The notes: a model not told the origin generated them from the letters alone. A stretch of 64,000 nt of DNA from Afipia sp. 1NLS2 (GCF_000178995.1 NZ_ADVZ01000004.1:248001-312000); one strand, 5' to 3'; positions 32,574 through 42,742 are shown, counted from the first letter of the stretch. Translations and numbers: made by a program.

Positions 32574-32597
32574 CGCTCCTCAAACAGGGTGGTCGAA

Positions 32598-33104
32598 ATG
32601 CGTATCGTGCTGCGAGGTCTGGTGTGTGCTCTCTTCTGCGCGGCTGCGGTCTCGACCGCGGCGCGGGCGGAGGAGACGACCGTGACGTACAAGTCGCTGA
32701 CACCTGAGGTGGCGCTGGAAGCTGCGCGCGCGGCGCTCCAGCAGTGCCGCGCCGATGGCTATCAGATCTCGGTTGCCGTGGTTGACCGCTTCGGCGAGAC
32801 CCAGGTCCTGCTGCGGGATCGCTATGCGGGACTTCCCGCCAATCAGACAGCTGTCGATAAAGCCTGGACGTCGGTCGGATTCCGGGCCGACACCTCGCAA
32901 CTGGCGGCCTCGGTCAAGGACGGCACGCTCGATCCGCGTCTCGCAACCCGTCCGCGTATCGCGATGCTGGGCGGCGCGCTGAAGATCGAAGCGGCTGGCA
33001 CGCTGCTGGGCGCGATCGGCGTGTCGGGCGCGCCGGGCGGCGACAAGGATGAGAAATGCGCGCGCGCCGGCCTCGACGCCATCCGCGACAAGCTGGATTT
33101 TTAG
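32598..33104 (+). CDS. Exported GlcG/HbpS-like protein
   Basis: A 168-residue protein with signal peptide (ends ARAEE) and a GlcG/HbpS-type domain (LEAARAALQQCRADGYQISVAVVDRFGETQ; GVSGAPGGDKDEKCARAGLDA). Members bind haem or cobalamin, or are of unknown function. It ends the soxB-side operon, so a periplasmic redox accessory role is possible. Two Cys are seen. Confidence 0.75.
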   Translation: MRIVLRGLVCALFCAAAVSTAARAEETTVTYKSLTPEVALEAARAALQQCRADGYQISVAVVDRFGETQVLLRDRYAGLPANQTAVDKAWTSVGFRADTSQLAASVKDGTLDPRLATRPRIAMLGGALKIEAAGTLLGAIGVSGAPGGDKDEKCARAGLDAIRDKLDF

Positions 33105-33116
33105 AAAACGAGATTC

Positions 33117-33198
33117 GTCATTGCCGGGCTTGACCCGGCAATCCATCTTTATGAAGTAAATCTTTTTGATGGATGCGCGGGTCAAGCCCGCGCATGAC
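33117..33198. repeat. REP-like palindromic element
   Basis: Two 31-base arms are near-perfect inverted copies, each containing the core CGGGCTTGACCCG. They flank an AT-rich loop at 33148-33167. It lies between convergent genes and may act as a terminator. Confidence 0.75.
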
Positions 33199-33215
33199 AG
33201 CCCCCGGGTAAACGT

Positions 33216-34265
33216 TCAGCGGAATGCGAACGCGAGCAGCCGGGTCTTGCTGTGGATCGCGAACGCGGCGCCGGAGAGGATGCCCGCGAGTGCGATGAAG
33301 GAAGGCATCGCGAGCGTCGAGACGCCGGTGAGGCCCTGACCGATCGAGCAGCCATAGGCCATCGCGCCGCCGATGCCCATGAAGGCCGCGCCCGCGATCG
33401 AGCGGCCGGTATGGGTGACTGACGTATAACCTTCAAATTCGAAGCGGCCAGTCAGCGTCGCGGTAGTGAGGCTTCCGGCCAGAACGCCGGCCACAAGCGC
33501 GATACCGAAGTTCAGCGTGAGACCCGTGGACAACATGACGTACTGCACCGAGTCCGCCATCGGCGACACGAATGTTAGCGATGCCACTGGCACCGGATTG
33601 AAATCATCCGCCGCGAACCAGCCCGTCGCGGCCCAGCCAGCGACCACCAGGAGGCCGATGATGAGGCCCGCGGCAACCTGACCGTAGGACCGGCGGAAAG
33701 TCTTGTCCGAGAAAGCGTAGATCAACAGCGCGCCGCTCGCGATCAGCGTAGCGATCAGCCGTGCCGAAATGTCGTCGAGGCCCATCGTCGTCAGGAGGGC
33801 AGGAGCGGAGACGGCGGTGGGCGCGGTCTTGGTCCAGTCTAGGAACGCGATGCGCGCCGGCGCGATCAGCCCCTTCAGCGTCATCTGCGCGGTAATGCCG
33901 ATGATCGTAATCACGACGAGAGAGCGCAGATTGCCCTTGCCGAGCAGCACCAAAGCGCGCGAGGCGCAGCCATTGGCGAGCACCATGCCGAGGCCGAACA
34001 GCAGGCCGCCGAAGAAGATCAGCGGCGCCGAGAACGACGGCTGCAGGTAGATTGAAGTGCCGATATTGACGAAGCCGGCACCGGCGAGAATCTGCGTGCC
34101 GAGGATCGCAACGGCCAGCGCGGTCGCGTAGCTGCGGATCTTGCGGGTGTCGCTCGTGGTCCACAGGTCGCGCAGGCTGCTCATCAGGCAGAAGCCGCTG
34201 AGCAGGCCGACCACACCAAACACCAGTCCGATCACAAAGCCGGAAGCCACCGAGAGGTCGATCAT
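33216..34265 (-). CDS. tsuA: YeeE/YedE (TsuA-type) sulfur-compound transporter
   Basis: A 349-residue membrane protein with about nine to ten helices and two sulphur-transport domains. The Cys motifs LANGCASRALVLLGKGN and MAYGCSIGQGLTGVST match those that relay thiosulfate through the pore in TsuA. The Sox neighbours support thiosulfate or sulfur-compound uptake. It is convergent with the DsrE/GlcG genes. Confidence 0.85.
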   Translation of the reverse strand: MIDLSVASGFVIGLVFGVVGLLSGFCLMSSLRDLWTTSDTRKIRSYATALAVAILGTQILAGAGFVNIGTSIYLQPSFSAPLIFFGGLLFGLGMVLANGCASRALVLLGKGNLRSLVVITIIGITAQMTLKGLIAPARIAFLDWTKTAPTAVSAPALLTTMGLDDISARLIATLIASGALLIYAFSDKTFRRSYGQVAAGLIIGLLVVAGWAATGWFAADDFNPVPVASLTFVSPMADSVQYVMLSTGLTLNFGIALVAGVLAGSLTTATLTGRFEFEGYTSVTHTGRSIAGAAFMGIGGAMAYGCSIGQGLTGVSTLAMPSFIALAGILSGAAFAIHSKTRLLAFAFR

Positions 34266-34636
34266 GACGATCCACGAGCCACTATTATTGATGAGGAGAA
34301 TATCCTTCTATGCATGCAATGCTGCTGGGTCTATAAGTCGATGAAATTAAAAATGAAATTGTATGGCGAAGTTAAAAAATAGAAGAATGCTCTAATAACC
34401 TCGCAAGGCGTAGAAAATCGTTCCCCAAGGCTTCTCACCAAAAACCTCGCTTTTCGCGCACTCTGGCAGAACGCTCGGCCGGTGTATGCAAGCGGCCACC
34501 GGCGTATCAACCACGGCTGTTTGCCTTGACGGTCTGAAGGCCGCACGCAGTTTCTTGATGGGGGAAGGCTGGCGATGTCGGGAACCAAGTTCTGCTTCAT
34601 TCGTCCATTCCCGGAGCCATAAAACCGAGGCCTTCA
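34266..34636. other. 371-base divergent intergenic region
   Basis: It contains an AT-rich stretch (about 34284-34395) that probably holds the promoters of tsuA (leftward) and the efflux operon (rightward). No gene or RNA structure was recognised. Confidence 0.5.
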
Positions 34637-35803
34637 TTGGACGCGCGAACCTCAGAACAGCAGCCCCATGCGGAAAAGCCTCAGCGGTCTGAAGCGCATC
34701 CAGAGGATCTGCCGAATGACCGCGAAGCAGTCAGGCAGTCCGAAGACGGAGCGAAGAACAAGGCGTCGCCGTCGCTGATGGAGCGCCTACGGGAGCATTG
34801 GAAGCTGACGGCCCTGGTCGCCGGCCTTCTTCTCATCGTGCTCGTTGCGGGGCTGGCCTATTGGCTCGATATCCGGGATTACGAATCCACCGACGATGCG
34901 TTCGTTGCCGCGCGCAGCTTTTCCGTTGCTGCGAAAGTTGGCGGTTACGTCACCGAGGTTCCGGTGACGGACAACCAGCATGTGAAAGCGGGCGACCTGT
35001 TGGCCAGGATCGACGATCGCGATTATCGGAATGCGGTCGATCAGGCAAAGGCACAGGTCGCCGTTGCGCAGGCCAATATCGATAACATCAAGGCGCAGAT
35101 CGCCAGCCAGCACGAGCAGATCGATCAGGCCCAAGCGCAGGTCGAGCAGGCCAAGGCGCAACTTGAATTTGCTCAGCAGGAGGAAAGCCGCGCGAAGGAT
35201 CTGGTTCAGAAAGGAGCGGGGACCGTCCAGCACGAGCAGCAGACGCACTCGAACCTTCAGTCCCAGCAAGCCAACATGACACGGAGCAGCGCGGCCTTGA
35301 GCGCGGCGAAGCTCGGCGTCAAAACGCTCGAGGCGCAACTCGAAGGCGCGCGTGCCTCGCTTCAGCAGGCGCAGGCTCAACTCAATCAGGCGAACCTCAA
35401 TCTGCAGTACACGCGCGTCACCGCCGCGCAGGCAGGGCGCGTGGTGAAGCTGTCCGGCGCGGTCGGCTCGTTCGTGACCGCAGGTCAGAGCCTGATGATG
35501 TTCGTGCCGGATGAAGTGTGGATCGTCGCGAACTACAAGGAAACCCAACTCAAATACATGCGGCCGGGGCAACATGTTGACTTCACCATTGACGCTTATC
35601 CGGACCGCAAGCTCACGGGCCACGTGGCGTCGGTGCAGCCCGGTTCGGGCACGGCGTTCAGCTTGCTGCCGGCCGAGAATGCGACGGGCAATTATGTGAA
35701 GGTAGTGCAGCGGGTGCCGGTGAAGATCGTCGTCGATCATTGGCCGGAAGATATTCCGATCGGTCCGGGCATGTCGGTGGTGCCCTGGACGAAGGTGCGA
35801 TGA
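34637..35803 (+). CDS. emrA: HlyD/EmrA-type membrane-fusion protein
   Basis: A 388-residue protein: hydrophilic N-terminus, one membrane helix (about 57-77), biotinyl-lipoyl-like segment (GGYVTEVPVTDNQHVKAGD), a long Gln/Ala-rich coiled coil (about 125-255) and a beta-barrel domain. TTG 34637 is used because GAGG is six bases upstream. It couples the DHA2 pump to an outer-membrane channel. ATGA overlap with emrB. Confidence 0.88.
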   Translation: MDARTSEQQPHAEKPQRSEAHPEDLPNDREAVRQSEDGAKNKASPSLMERLREHWKLTALVAGLLLIVLVAGLAYWLDIRDYESTDDAFVAARSFSVAAKVGGYVTEVPVTDNQHVKAGDLLARIDDRDYRNAVDQAKAQVAVAQANIDNIKAQIASQHEQIDQAQAQVEQAKAQLEFAQQEESRAKDLVQKGAGTVQHEQQTHSNLQSQQANMTRSSAALSAAKLGVKTLEAQLEGARASLQQAQAQLNQANLNLQYTRVTAAQAGRVVKLSGAVGSFVTAGQSLMMFVPDEVWIVANYKETQLKYMRPGQHVDFTIDAYPDRKLTGHVASVQPGSGTAFSLLPAENATGNYVKVVQRVPVKIVVDHWPEDIPIGPGMSVVPWTKVR

Positions 35804-37413
35804 GTGATGCCGTTCATGACGGGTCGGCGGGCGGCTGGTCGCCGGAGCGTTCGGCTGCGGGAGGGCACAATCCCTATCTGATCGCTTTCGTAGTTTCGAT
35901 CGCCACCTTCATGGAGGTGCTCGACACCACGATTGCCAACGTCTCCCTCCGTTATATCGCGGGCGGGCTGGCGGTCGGCATCGATGAAAGCACCTACGTC
36001 ATCACGAGCTATCTCGTCGCCAACGCGATCGTCCTGTCGATCTCGGGCTGGCTGTCGACGGTGATCGGACGCAAGCGTTTCTATATGAGTTGCGTCGCTG
36101 TCTTTACGCTGGCGTCCCTGTTATGCGGATTCGCCTGGAATTTGCAGTCGCTCGTGCTGTTTCGCATTCTTCAGGGGCTGGGTGGCGGCGGAATGGCGAC
36201 GAGCGAGCAGGCGATCCTAGCCGATTCATTTCCGCCGGCGAAGCGGGGGCAGGCCTTTGCCATCTATGGCGTCGCGGTCGTGGTTGCGCCGATCGTGGGG
36301 CCGACGCTCGGCGGATGGATCAGCGATACCTATTCCTGGCACTGGATTTTTCTCATCAACGTACCGATGGGGCTGCTGTCATTATTTCTGGTCGGAACGC
36401 TGGTGAAGGAGCCGTCAGGCGCGGAAACGGAGCGGGTTAAGCTTCTCAGTAAAGGTCTGCGCGTCGATTATGTGGGCTTCGCTCTCGTCGCCGTCGGATT
36501 GGGCTCGCTGGAATTCGTTCTCGACGAAGGCCAGCGCAACGATTGGTTCGGATCGAACATGATCGTGATGTTCGCGGTTGTGTCCGCAGCCTGTCTCATC
36601 GTGCTCGTGAGCTGGGAGTTGATATGCGATGATCCGATCATCGACATTCGGCTGTTGGGCCAGCGTCAGTTCGGCACCTGTTTTCTGGCGATGCTCGGCA
36701 CCGGCGCCATCGTGGTCGCGACCACGCAGATTCTTCCGCAACTCCTGCAAACCGAATTGGGCTACACGGCTATGCTGGCGGGATTGGTGCTCTCGCCCGG
36801 CGGCGTTGTCACGCTTTTCATGATGCCGGTGACCGGACGGCTTATTGGCTTGGTGCAGGCCAAATACCTCATCGCTGCTGGCGCCACGATCGCCGCACTG
36901 TCGATGTGGAATCTCACTGGCCTGAACGGCAATATTACCTACGACTATGCTGCCATGTCGCGCATTTATCTCGCACTGGGCTTGCCGCTGTTGTTTCTTC
37001 CCATCACCACCGCGTCTTATGAAGGCCTGCCGCCCGAGAAGACAAATCAGGCGTCAGCCCTGATCAATGTTGCCCGGAATCTTGGAGGTTCCTTAGGCGT
37101 GGCGCTGGTCCAGACGCTGCTGGCGCAGCGCCAGCAGTTTCATCAAAGCCGTTTGATCGAGCATATCGTGCCTTCCAATGTCGGCTATCAGCAGACTCTT
37201 TCTGCGGTGACCCGCTTCTTTCAGGCGCAGGGATCGAGCGCGACGGATGCAGCAGCTCAGGCTTTCGGTTACATCGCGCAGACGTTGCAAACTCAGGTCA
37301 ATCTGCTGGCCTATATCGATGTCTTCTGGGCGCTCGCTCTCATTGGCGCAATCATGGCGCCGCTGGCTCTCACGCTGCGATCGATCGACATGAATGCGCC
37401 GGCCCGGCATTAG
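35800..37413 (+). CDS. emrB: EmrB/QacA-type (DHA2) drug/proton antiporter
   Basis: A 537-residue protein with about 14 helices. Motif D1/A-type segments include EVLDTTIANVSLRYIAG near the N-terminus and a conserved helix GGGMATSEQAILADSF. The partner EmrA is translationally coupled. It should export hydrophobic toxic compounds through a tripartite pump; the substrate is unknown. Confidence 0.9.
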   Translation: MSDAVHDGSAGGWSPERSAAGGHNPYLIAFVVSIATFMEVLDTTIANVSLRYIAGGLAVGIDESTYVITSYLVANAIVLSISGWLSTVIGRKRFYMSCVAVFTLASLLCGFAWNLQSLVLFRILQGLGGGGMATSEQAILADSFPPAKRGQAFAIYGVAVVVAPIVGPTLGGWISDTYSWHWIFLINVPMGLLSLFLVGTLVKEPSGAETERVKLLSKGLRVDYVGFALVAVGLGSLEFVLDEGQRNDWFGSNMIVMFAVVSAACLIVLVSWELICDDPIIDIRLLGQRQFGTCFLAMLGTGAIVVATTQILPQLLQTELGYTAMLAGLVLSPGGVVTLFMMPVTGRLIGLVQAKYLIAAGATIAALSMWNLTGLNGNITYDYAAMSRIYLALGLPLLFLPITTASYEGLPPEKTNQASALINVARNLGGSLGVALVQTLLAQRQQFHQSRLIEHIVPSNVGYQQTLSAVTRFFQAQGSSATDAAAQAFGYIAQTLQTQVNLLAYIDVFWALALIGAIMAPLALTLRSIDMNAPARH

Positions 37414-37666
37414 GCACTGTGGGGCTATATTTGTGCAAGTTCCACGTAAAGCGCATCGGCTTTTTTCCTGCAACCCGGAACGTGCATGATCTCTTCCGCT
37501 TGTCTTCCTGCATGAGGGCACTCATGCCGCAAGTCAGGGACAGGGTTGCGAGAGGCTAAACAATTTCAATGTGGGCGGCAGCGTGCGACGGAGCTTGGGC
37601 TTTGTCGTTCCTGACGCCTGCGTGCGGCCCATTTCCCATATAGACCAGCAAAGGGAGTAGGGAATT

Positions 37667-38347
37667 ATGAAAACGAATTTACTGATGTCGGCGGCGGCCA
37701 TCGCGGTGTTGATGGCTGGCGGCGTGGCGAATGCGCAGAGTCCGGGCGGTGCCCGTGGTGAAAGTCCGGCTGCGGGCGCAAGCGGAGGCGCGTCTGTCGG
37801 AGGCGCGGCATCGGGTGGCGGCATGTCCGCGCCGTCCGCGAAGGGTGCTGCAGAAGGCGGCGCGTCCGGTGCTGTCGAGTCGCACGGCTCGCAGAAGAGC
37901 GGCGTGAGCGCGCAGGGTGAAGGCAGTGCCAAGGGCCATGCGCGAGAAGCGCAGGACAACAAGATGGGCAAGTCGCCCAACTCGCACACGGCAACCGACA
38001 GTAAGAACAGCGAACGGATAAACAAGAACACCGCCTCGGATTCGAAGTCCGGCGCGGAGAGCAAGACGACCGGCAACGCGGCCACGGCTGCGAAGGCTGC
38101 GCCGCCTGCCGCGAAACGCACCCAGATCACCACCGCTATCAAGCAGGAGAAGGTGACGGCGGTGACCAACGTGAACTTCAACGTCTCCGTCGGAGCGCGT
38201 GTCCCGGCATCGGTACACTTCTATCCGGTCCCGGCAAGCGTGATTGCGATCTATCCGGAATGGCGAGGCTACGAGTTCATTCTGGTGGGAGGCCGTTACG
38301 TGATCGTAGCGCCTGAGACCCACGAGATCGTCTACATTCTGACCTGA
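37667..38347 (+). CDS. Secreted DUF1236 protein with low-complexity linker
   Basis: A 226-residue exported protein: signal peptide (ends ANAQ), about 130 residues rich in Gly, Ala, Ser and Lys, and a C-terminal DUF1236 domain (VPASVHFYPVPASV, GGRYVIVAPETHEIV). DUF1236 proteins are frequent in Bradyrhizobiaceae and have no known function. AAGGGAGTAGGG precedes the ATG. It appears monocistronic. Confidence 0.8.
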   Translation: MKTNLLMSAAAIAVLMAGGVANAQSPGGARGESPAAGASGGASVGGAASGGGMSAPSAKGAAEGGASGAVESHGSQKSGVSAQGEGSAKGHAREAQDNKMGKSPNSHTATDSKNSERINKNTASDSKSGAESKTTGNAATAAKAAPPAAKRTQITTAIKQEKVTAVTNVNFNVSVGARVPASVHFYPVPASVIAIYPEWRGYEFILVGGRYVIVAPETHEIVYILT

Positions 38348-38606
38348 CGCTTGTGAGGAGGGTTCGGCTTGTCCGAGCCCTCCCGCATGCGCGAAATGAT
38401 TCCTTACCAGAACGCCGCCGCATCAAGGCGGCGTCGTACATTCCGGTTTTTGATAAAATGCGGACCGTCGCAGGTGAGAGCATACCTGCTGGCGGTCATG
38501 AATCGTGTGCAGCACAAAAACTTGTACGTTGCGTCATAGCCATGAGTTTAGAACTCATGTAAGTTTCGTCCGACTACTTCCTGGATATGCCGTGGGGTAG
38601 AAACTG

Positions 38607-39884
38607 ATGACGCTACGTCGTGTTCTTCTGACAGTGGTGGCTGTCGGAATTCTGGTTGTGCTGGGTGGCTACGCGCTGATGTGGCGCCCTGCCATTGCAC
38701 CGGCCGCTACCAGCGCAAAAGCCCAAATAGATCGGAAGGCGATTGATCACGGAGCAGAGCTTGCCGCGATCGGAAATTGCGCCGATTGCCACACATCCGC
38801 AAACGGTGCCGCCTATGCAGGCGGCCGGCCCATTCCAACTCCTTTCGGCACGATCTACGCCAGCAACCTGACGCCCGATGGCGAGACCGGTATCGGCTCG
38901 TGGTCGGAGGAGGCATTCAAACGCGCCATGCGTGACGGCGTGGATCGTGAAGGGCGGCAGCTCTATCCGGCATTTCCCTACGATCATTTCACGCATGCGA
39001 CGGATGCGGATATCCACGCGATTTATGCGTTCCTGATGAGCAAGCCCGCGGTGCGCAACGCCGTGCCGGCCAACGATCTTGCTTTCCCGTTCAGCTTCCG
39101 CCCCATCGTCGCGGGCTGGAAGCTTCTGTTCCTGCACCGCGATGGGCTGGAGCCTGATGCCACAAAGAGCGCCGAGTGGAATCGCGGGCGTTATCTGGTC
39201 GAGGGTCTTGGCCATTGCGGCTCCTGCCACACGCCGCGCAACGCACTAGGCGGCGAGAAGAGAGGCAGCGCCTATGCCGGTGGCGCTGCGGAGGGATGGA
39301 ATGCGCCGCCTTTGAACGCCTCGCTTGTCACGGCACACAAGTGGACCGTCGATCAGTTGGCCGAATATCTCTCCACCGGCTGGCACAGGCTGCATGGCGC
39401 GGCTGCCGGACCGATGGCCGATGTCGCCAAGAATCTAGGCCGCGCGTCGCAGGGTGATGTCCGCGCGATTGCGACCTACATCGCTAGCCTTTCGCCGGGG
39501 GCGGAAGACGCGAAGGCGGCAGTTCCCGTCGGCGGCAAGGTTCTGACGGACCAGTCGGCCGATGTGGTGGCGATCTACAACGGCGCCTGCGCCAAGTGCC
39601 ACAACGACAGGCACGATGTCGGCCCGTCGCAGGCGATCTCATTGTCCTACAGCACGGCCGTTCAGCAACCGCAATCCGCCAATGTCGTTCGCGTCGTCAT
39701 GCACGGCATCGAATCCTACCGCACGGACGGCGGACCTTACATGCCTGCGTTCGCGGGAGTCCTGACGGACGCGCAGATTGCTTCGGTCGTTCAATATGTC
39801 CGTGCGCGCTACACCGATCAGCCGCAATGGACCGACGTGAAGTCCCAGATCGCCAAAGCCCGGCAGGAAGGAGCCCAGCCATGA
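38607..39884 (+). CDS. Tri-haem membrane-anchored cytochrome c of a molybdenum oxidoreductase
   Basis: A 425-residue protein with an N-terminal anchor helix and three CxxCH motifs (CADCH near 58, CGSCH near 205, CAKCH near 330), as in cytochrome subunits of gluconate/alcohol dehydrogenases. It overlaps the [2Fe-2S] subunit gene by four bases. It is therefore the electron acceptor of the IorAB-like enzyme that follows, passing electrons to the respiratory chain. Confidence 0.9.
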   Translation: MTLRRVLLTVVAVGILVVLGGYALMWRPAIAPAATSAKAQIDRKAIDHGAELAAIGNCADCHTSANGAAYAGGRPIPTPFGTIYASNLTPDGETGIGSWSEEAFKRAMRDGVDREGRQLYPAFPYDHFTHATDADIHAIYAFLMSKPAVRNAVPANDLAFPFSFRPIVAGWKLLFLHRDGLEPDATKSAEWNRGRYLVEGLGHCGSCHTPRNALGGEKRGSAYAGGAAEGWNAPPLNASLVTAHKWTVDQLAEYLSTGWHRLHGAAAGPMADVAKNLGRASQGDVRAIATYIASLSPGAEDAKAAVPVGGKVLTDQSADVVAIYNGACAKCHNDRHDVGPSQAISLSYSTAVQQPQSANVVRVVMHGIESYRTDGGPYMPAFAGVLTDAQIASVVQYVRARYTDQPQWTDVKSQIAKARQEGAQP

Positions 39885-40339
39885 AGGTTTCGCTGCATGT
39901 CAATGGCAAGTCGCAGGAGATCGATGTCGCCGATCCCTCGACGCCACTTCTATATGTTTTGCGCGACAATCTCGGGCTGCACGGTCCGCGCTTCGGTTGT
40001 GGTCTTGGACAGTGTGGCGCCTGCATGGTCCACATCGACGGACGTGCGACGTTTTCCTGCGTGCTTCCGGTCACGGCGGTCGGCGATCGCAAGGTCACCA
40101 CGCTTGAAGGTCTGATGGAAGGCGGCAAGCCGAACAAGCTGCAGCAGGCCTTCATTGATGAAGAGGCGGCGCAGTGCGGCTACTGCATCTCCGGCATGGT
40201 GATGCAGGCGCAGGCGCTTCTCAACAAGACACCAAATCCGACGGATGAGGATATCCGGCGCCATATGGAGCCGAACCTCTGCCGCTGCGGCACCCACGCC
40301 GCGATCATGCGCGCGATCAAGCGCGCCGCCATTGCTTGA
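39881..40339 (+). CDS. Molybdenum hydroxylase [2Fe-2S] subunit (IorA-like)
   Basis: A 152-residue two-domain ferredoxin subunit. The plant-type cluster is in CGLGQCGAC plus C of FSC; the second cluster is in QCGYCISGM and LCRCGTH. It passes electrons from the molybdopterin subunit (40350-42575) to the cytochrome (38607-39884). Confidence 0.93.
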   Translation: MKVSLHVNGKSQEIDVADPSTPLLYVLRDNLGLHGPRFGCGLGQCGACMVHIDGRATFSCVLPVTAVGDRKVTTLEGLMEGGKPNKLQQAFIDEEAAQCGYCISGMVMQAQALLNKTPNPTDEDIRRHMEPNLCRCGTHAAIMRAIKRAAIA

Positions 40340-40349
40340 GGAGGCTGTC

Positions 40350-42575
40350 ATGACTCTGCATCTCAAGCCGTCCCGCCGCGATGTTCTGAAGGGGACCGGT
40401 GCGCTGGTCGTGGCTTTCTCGCTTACGCCTCCGTCCGAGGCGTTTGCGCTGGCGCAAGGCGAAGCCGCGGCAGCAAAGCCGGTCGCGCTCGATCAGGTCG
40501 ATACGTTCCTGGCCATCGACGACAAGGGCATGGTGACGCTTTATTCGGGGAAGGTCGATCTCGGCACCGGCATCCGGATCGGCTTGCAGCAGATCCTCGC
40601 CGAAGAACTCGATGTGCCTCTGGCGAACGTCAACACCATCGAAGGCGACACGGCTCTCACGCCCGATCAGGGGCCGACCTACGGCAGTTTGTCGATCCAG
40701 GCGGGCGGCATGCAGATCAGGCAGGCTGCCGCGACGGCACGAAGCGTGCTGCTCGATCAGGCCGCGCAACGGCTCGGCGTCGCCAAGGACGATCTGACCG
40801 TTGCCGATGGCGTGGTCACGACGAAATCCGGTGGTGGAAAGGTTGCCTATGCTGAGCTGATCGGCGGCAAGGCCTTCATGCTGAAGGTCGATCCGGCGGC
40901 GCCTGCGAAAAATCCTGCCGACTACAAGATCGTCGGCAAGCCGATCGCGCGACGCGATATTCCGGAGAAGCTCACCGGCAAGTTCACCTATATGCAGGAT
41001 TTCCGCGTACCGGGAATGCTGCATGGAAGCGTGGTGCGGCCGCCGACTATCGGGGCGACGCTGCAAAGCGTCGATGAAAGTTCGGTCAAGGACATTCCGG
41101 GTATCGTCAAAGTCATTCGCGACGGGAATTTCCTCGCTGTCGTGACGGAGACGGAGTGGGCGGCGGTGCGCGCCGCGCGCGAGATCAAGGCGTCATGGTC
41201 GAAATCGGAGACCCTGCCGGATCAGGCAAAACTCTGGGAGCACGTCCGCTCGACCAAGATCGTGAAGGACGACGTCACCAGCAATATCGGCGACAGCGCC
41301 GCCGCGATGGCTGCCGGCGGCAAGACCGTCAAGGCGTCCTATGACTTCGCCATCCACACCCATGGCTCGATCGGACCGTCCTGTGCGATTGCCGAATTCA
41401 AGGACGGCAAACTGACTTGCTGGTCCGCGTCGCAGGCAACCCATAATCTGCGCAAGCAGCTTGCCATGATGATGAAGATGCCGGACGAGGACGTGCGCTG
41501 CATCTATGTCGACGGCGCGGGCTGCTACGGCCGAAACGGGCATGAAGACGCTGCGGCTGATGCCACATTGCTCGCGAAGATCATGGACAAGCCCGTCCGC
41601 GTGCAGTGGTCGCGTGCCGACGAACACGGCTGGGATCCGAAGGGGCCGCCGACCTTGATTGATCTACGGGCAAATATCGATGCGTCCGGAAATGTCACTG
41701 CCTGGGAAAGCGAGTTCTTCATCCCGCAGGGCGCGGCCGGCATGGTCGATCTCGTTGCCGCGACGTTGAGTGACCGTCCTGTCGTGGGCAAGCTGGCGCC
41801 GGGCGGCATCGTCAACGACTCCGCGATCGGGTACAAATTTCCGAACATCAAGACCGTCTGTCACCGACTGGAGACGACGCCGTTCCGCCCGTCCTGGATC
41901 AGGACGCCGGGACGCATGCAGAACACCTTCGCCAATGAGAGCTTCTTCGACGAAGTCGCCGCTGCGCTGAATGCGGACCCGCTGGAGCTTCGCGTTAAGT
42001 ACACCGATCCTGCCGACAAACGCGGCCTCGAAGTGCTCGACCGGCTGGCGAAAGTTGCGAAGTGGGAGAAGCGCGCCTCGCCCCGCAAGGACATCAAGGG
42101 TGACGTGGTGCAGGGGCGCGGCGTCAGTTACGTCAAATACGAACTGGTGCGGACCTACGTCGGTCTGGTGGCCGATGTCGAGGTGGATCGCACCTCCGGC
42201 GATGTCCGCGTCAAGAAGGTCTATGTGGTTCACGACTGCGGCCAGATCATCAATCCGAACGGCGTCCGCGCGCAGATCGAAGGCAACGTGATTCAGACCG
42301 TCAGCCGCACGCTGAAGGAAGAAGTCATGTTCGACCGCGGCATGATCACGAGCCTCGATTGGGCGAGTTATCCGATCCTGCGTTTCTCTGAACTGCCGGA
42401 ACTCGTGATCGAGTTGATCGACCGGCCGACGGAAAAGCCGTGGGGCGCGGGTGAACCGACAGCCGCTCTGGTTTCATCGGCGATCTCCAACGCGATTTTC
42501 GATGCGACCGGGGCGCGAGTGCGGTCGGTGCCGTTCAAGCCCGAAAAGGTCAAGGCCGCGCTGCGCGCGACCTGA
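40350..42575 (+). CDS. Molybdenum hydroxylase large subunit (IorB/NicB/aldehyde-oxidase-like)
   Basis: A 741-residue molybdopterin subunit with a Tat signal (SRRDVLKGTGALVVAF), so it should act in the periplasm. The Moco domains are seen in YSGKVDLGTGIRIGLQQILAEEL, GAGCYGRNGHEDAAADA and the C-terminal KPWGAGEPTAALVSSAISNA with the catalytic Glu. IorB-type enzymes hydroxylate N-heterocycles or oxidise aldehydes. The substrate is unknown. Two moeA-like genes follow. Confidence 0.9.
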   Translation: MTLHLKPSRRDVLKGTGALVVAFSLTPPSEAFALAQGEAAAAKPVALDQVDTFLAIDDKGMVTLYSGKVDLGTGIRIGLQQILAEELDVPLANVNTIEGDTALTPDQGPTYGSLSIQAGGMQIRQAAATARSVLLDQAAQRLGVAKDDLTVADGVVTTKSGGGKVAYAELIGGKAFMLKVDPAAPAKNPADYKIVGKPIARRDIPEKLTGKFTYMQDFRVPGMLHGSVVRPPTIGATLQSVDESSVKDIPGIVKVIRDGNFLAVVTETEWAAVRAAREIKASWSKSETLPDQAKLWEHVRSTKIVKDDVTSNIGDSAAAMAAGGKTVKASYDFAIHTHGSIGPSCAIAEFKDGKLTCWSASQATHNLRKQLAMMMKMPDEDVRCIYVDGAGCYGRNGHEDAAADATLLAKIMDKPVRVQWSRADEHGWDPKGPPTLIDLRANIDASGNVTAWESEFFIPQGAAGMVDLVAATLSDRPVVGKLAPGGIVNDSAIGYKFPNIKTVCHRLETTPFRPSWIRTPGRMQNTFANESFFDEVAAALNADPLELRVKYTDPADKRGLEVLDRLAKVAKWEKRASPRKDIKGDVVQGRGVSYVKYELVRTYVGLVADVEVDRTSGDVRVKKVYVVHDCGQIINPNGVRAQIEGNVIQTVSRTLKEEVMFDRGMITSLDWASYPILRFSELPELVIELIDRPTEKPWGAGEPTAALVSSAISNAIFDATGARVRSVPFKPEKVKAALRAT

Positions 42576-42742
42576 GTTCAACACGATCCTGTAAGTGAGC
42601 TTGATCCATGCCTGAAAACTGGGGCCCTGCTTTTGCGGGGGCGGCCCCGGATGGATGGATTGCGCTTCAGTGTGTATAACGGCCTGTATCCGATACCGGC
42701 GGTCGGGTCATGTCACGGGCCGCGACCTCAATCAGGAATGCA

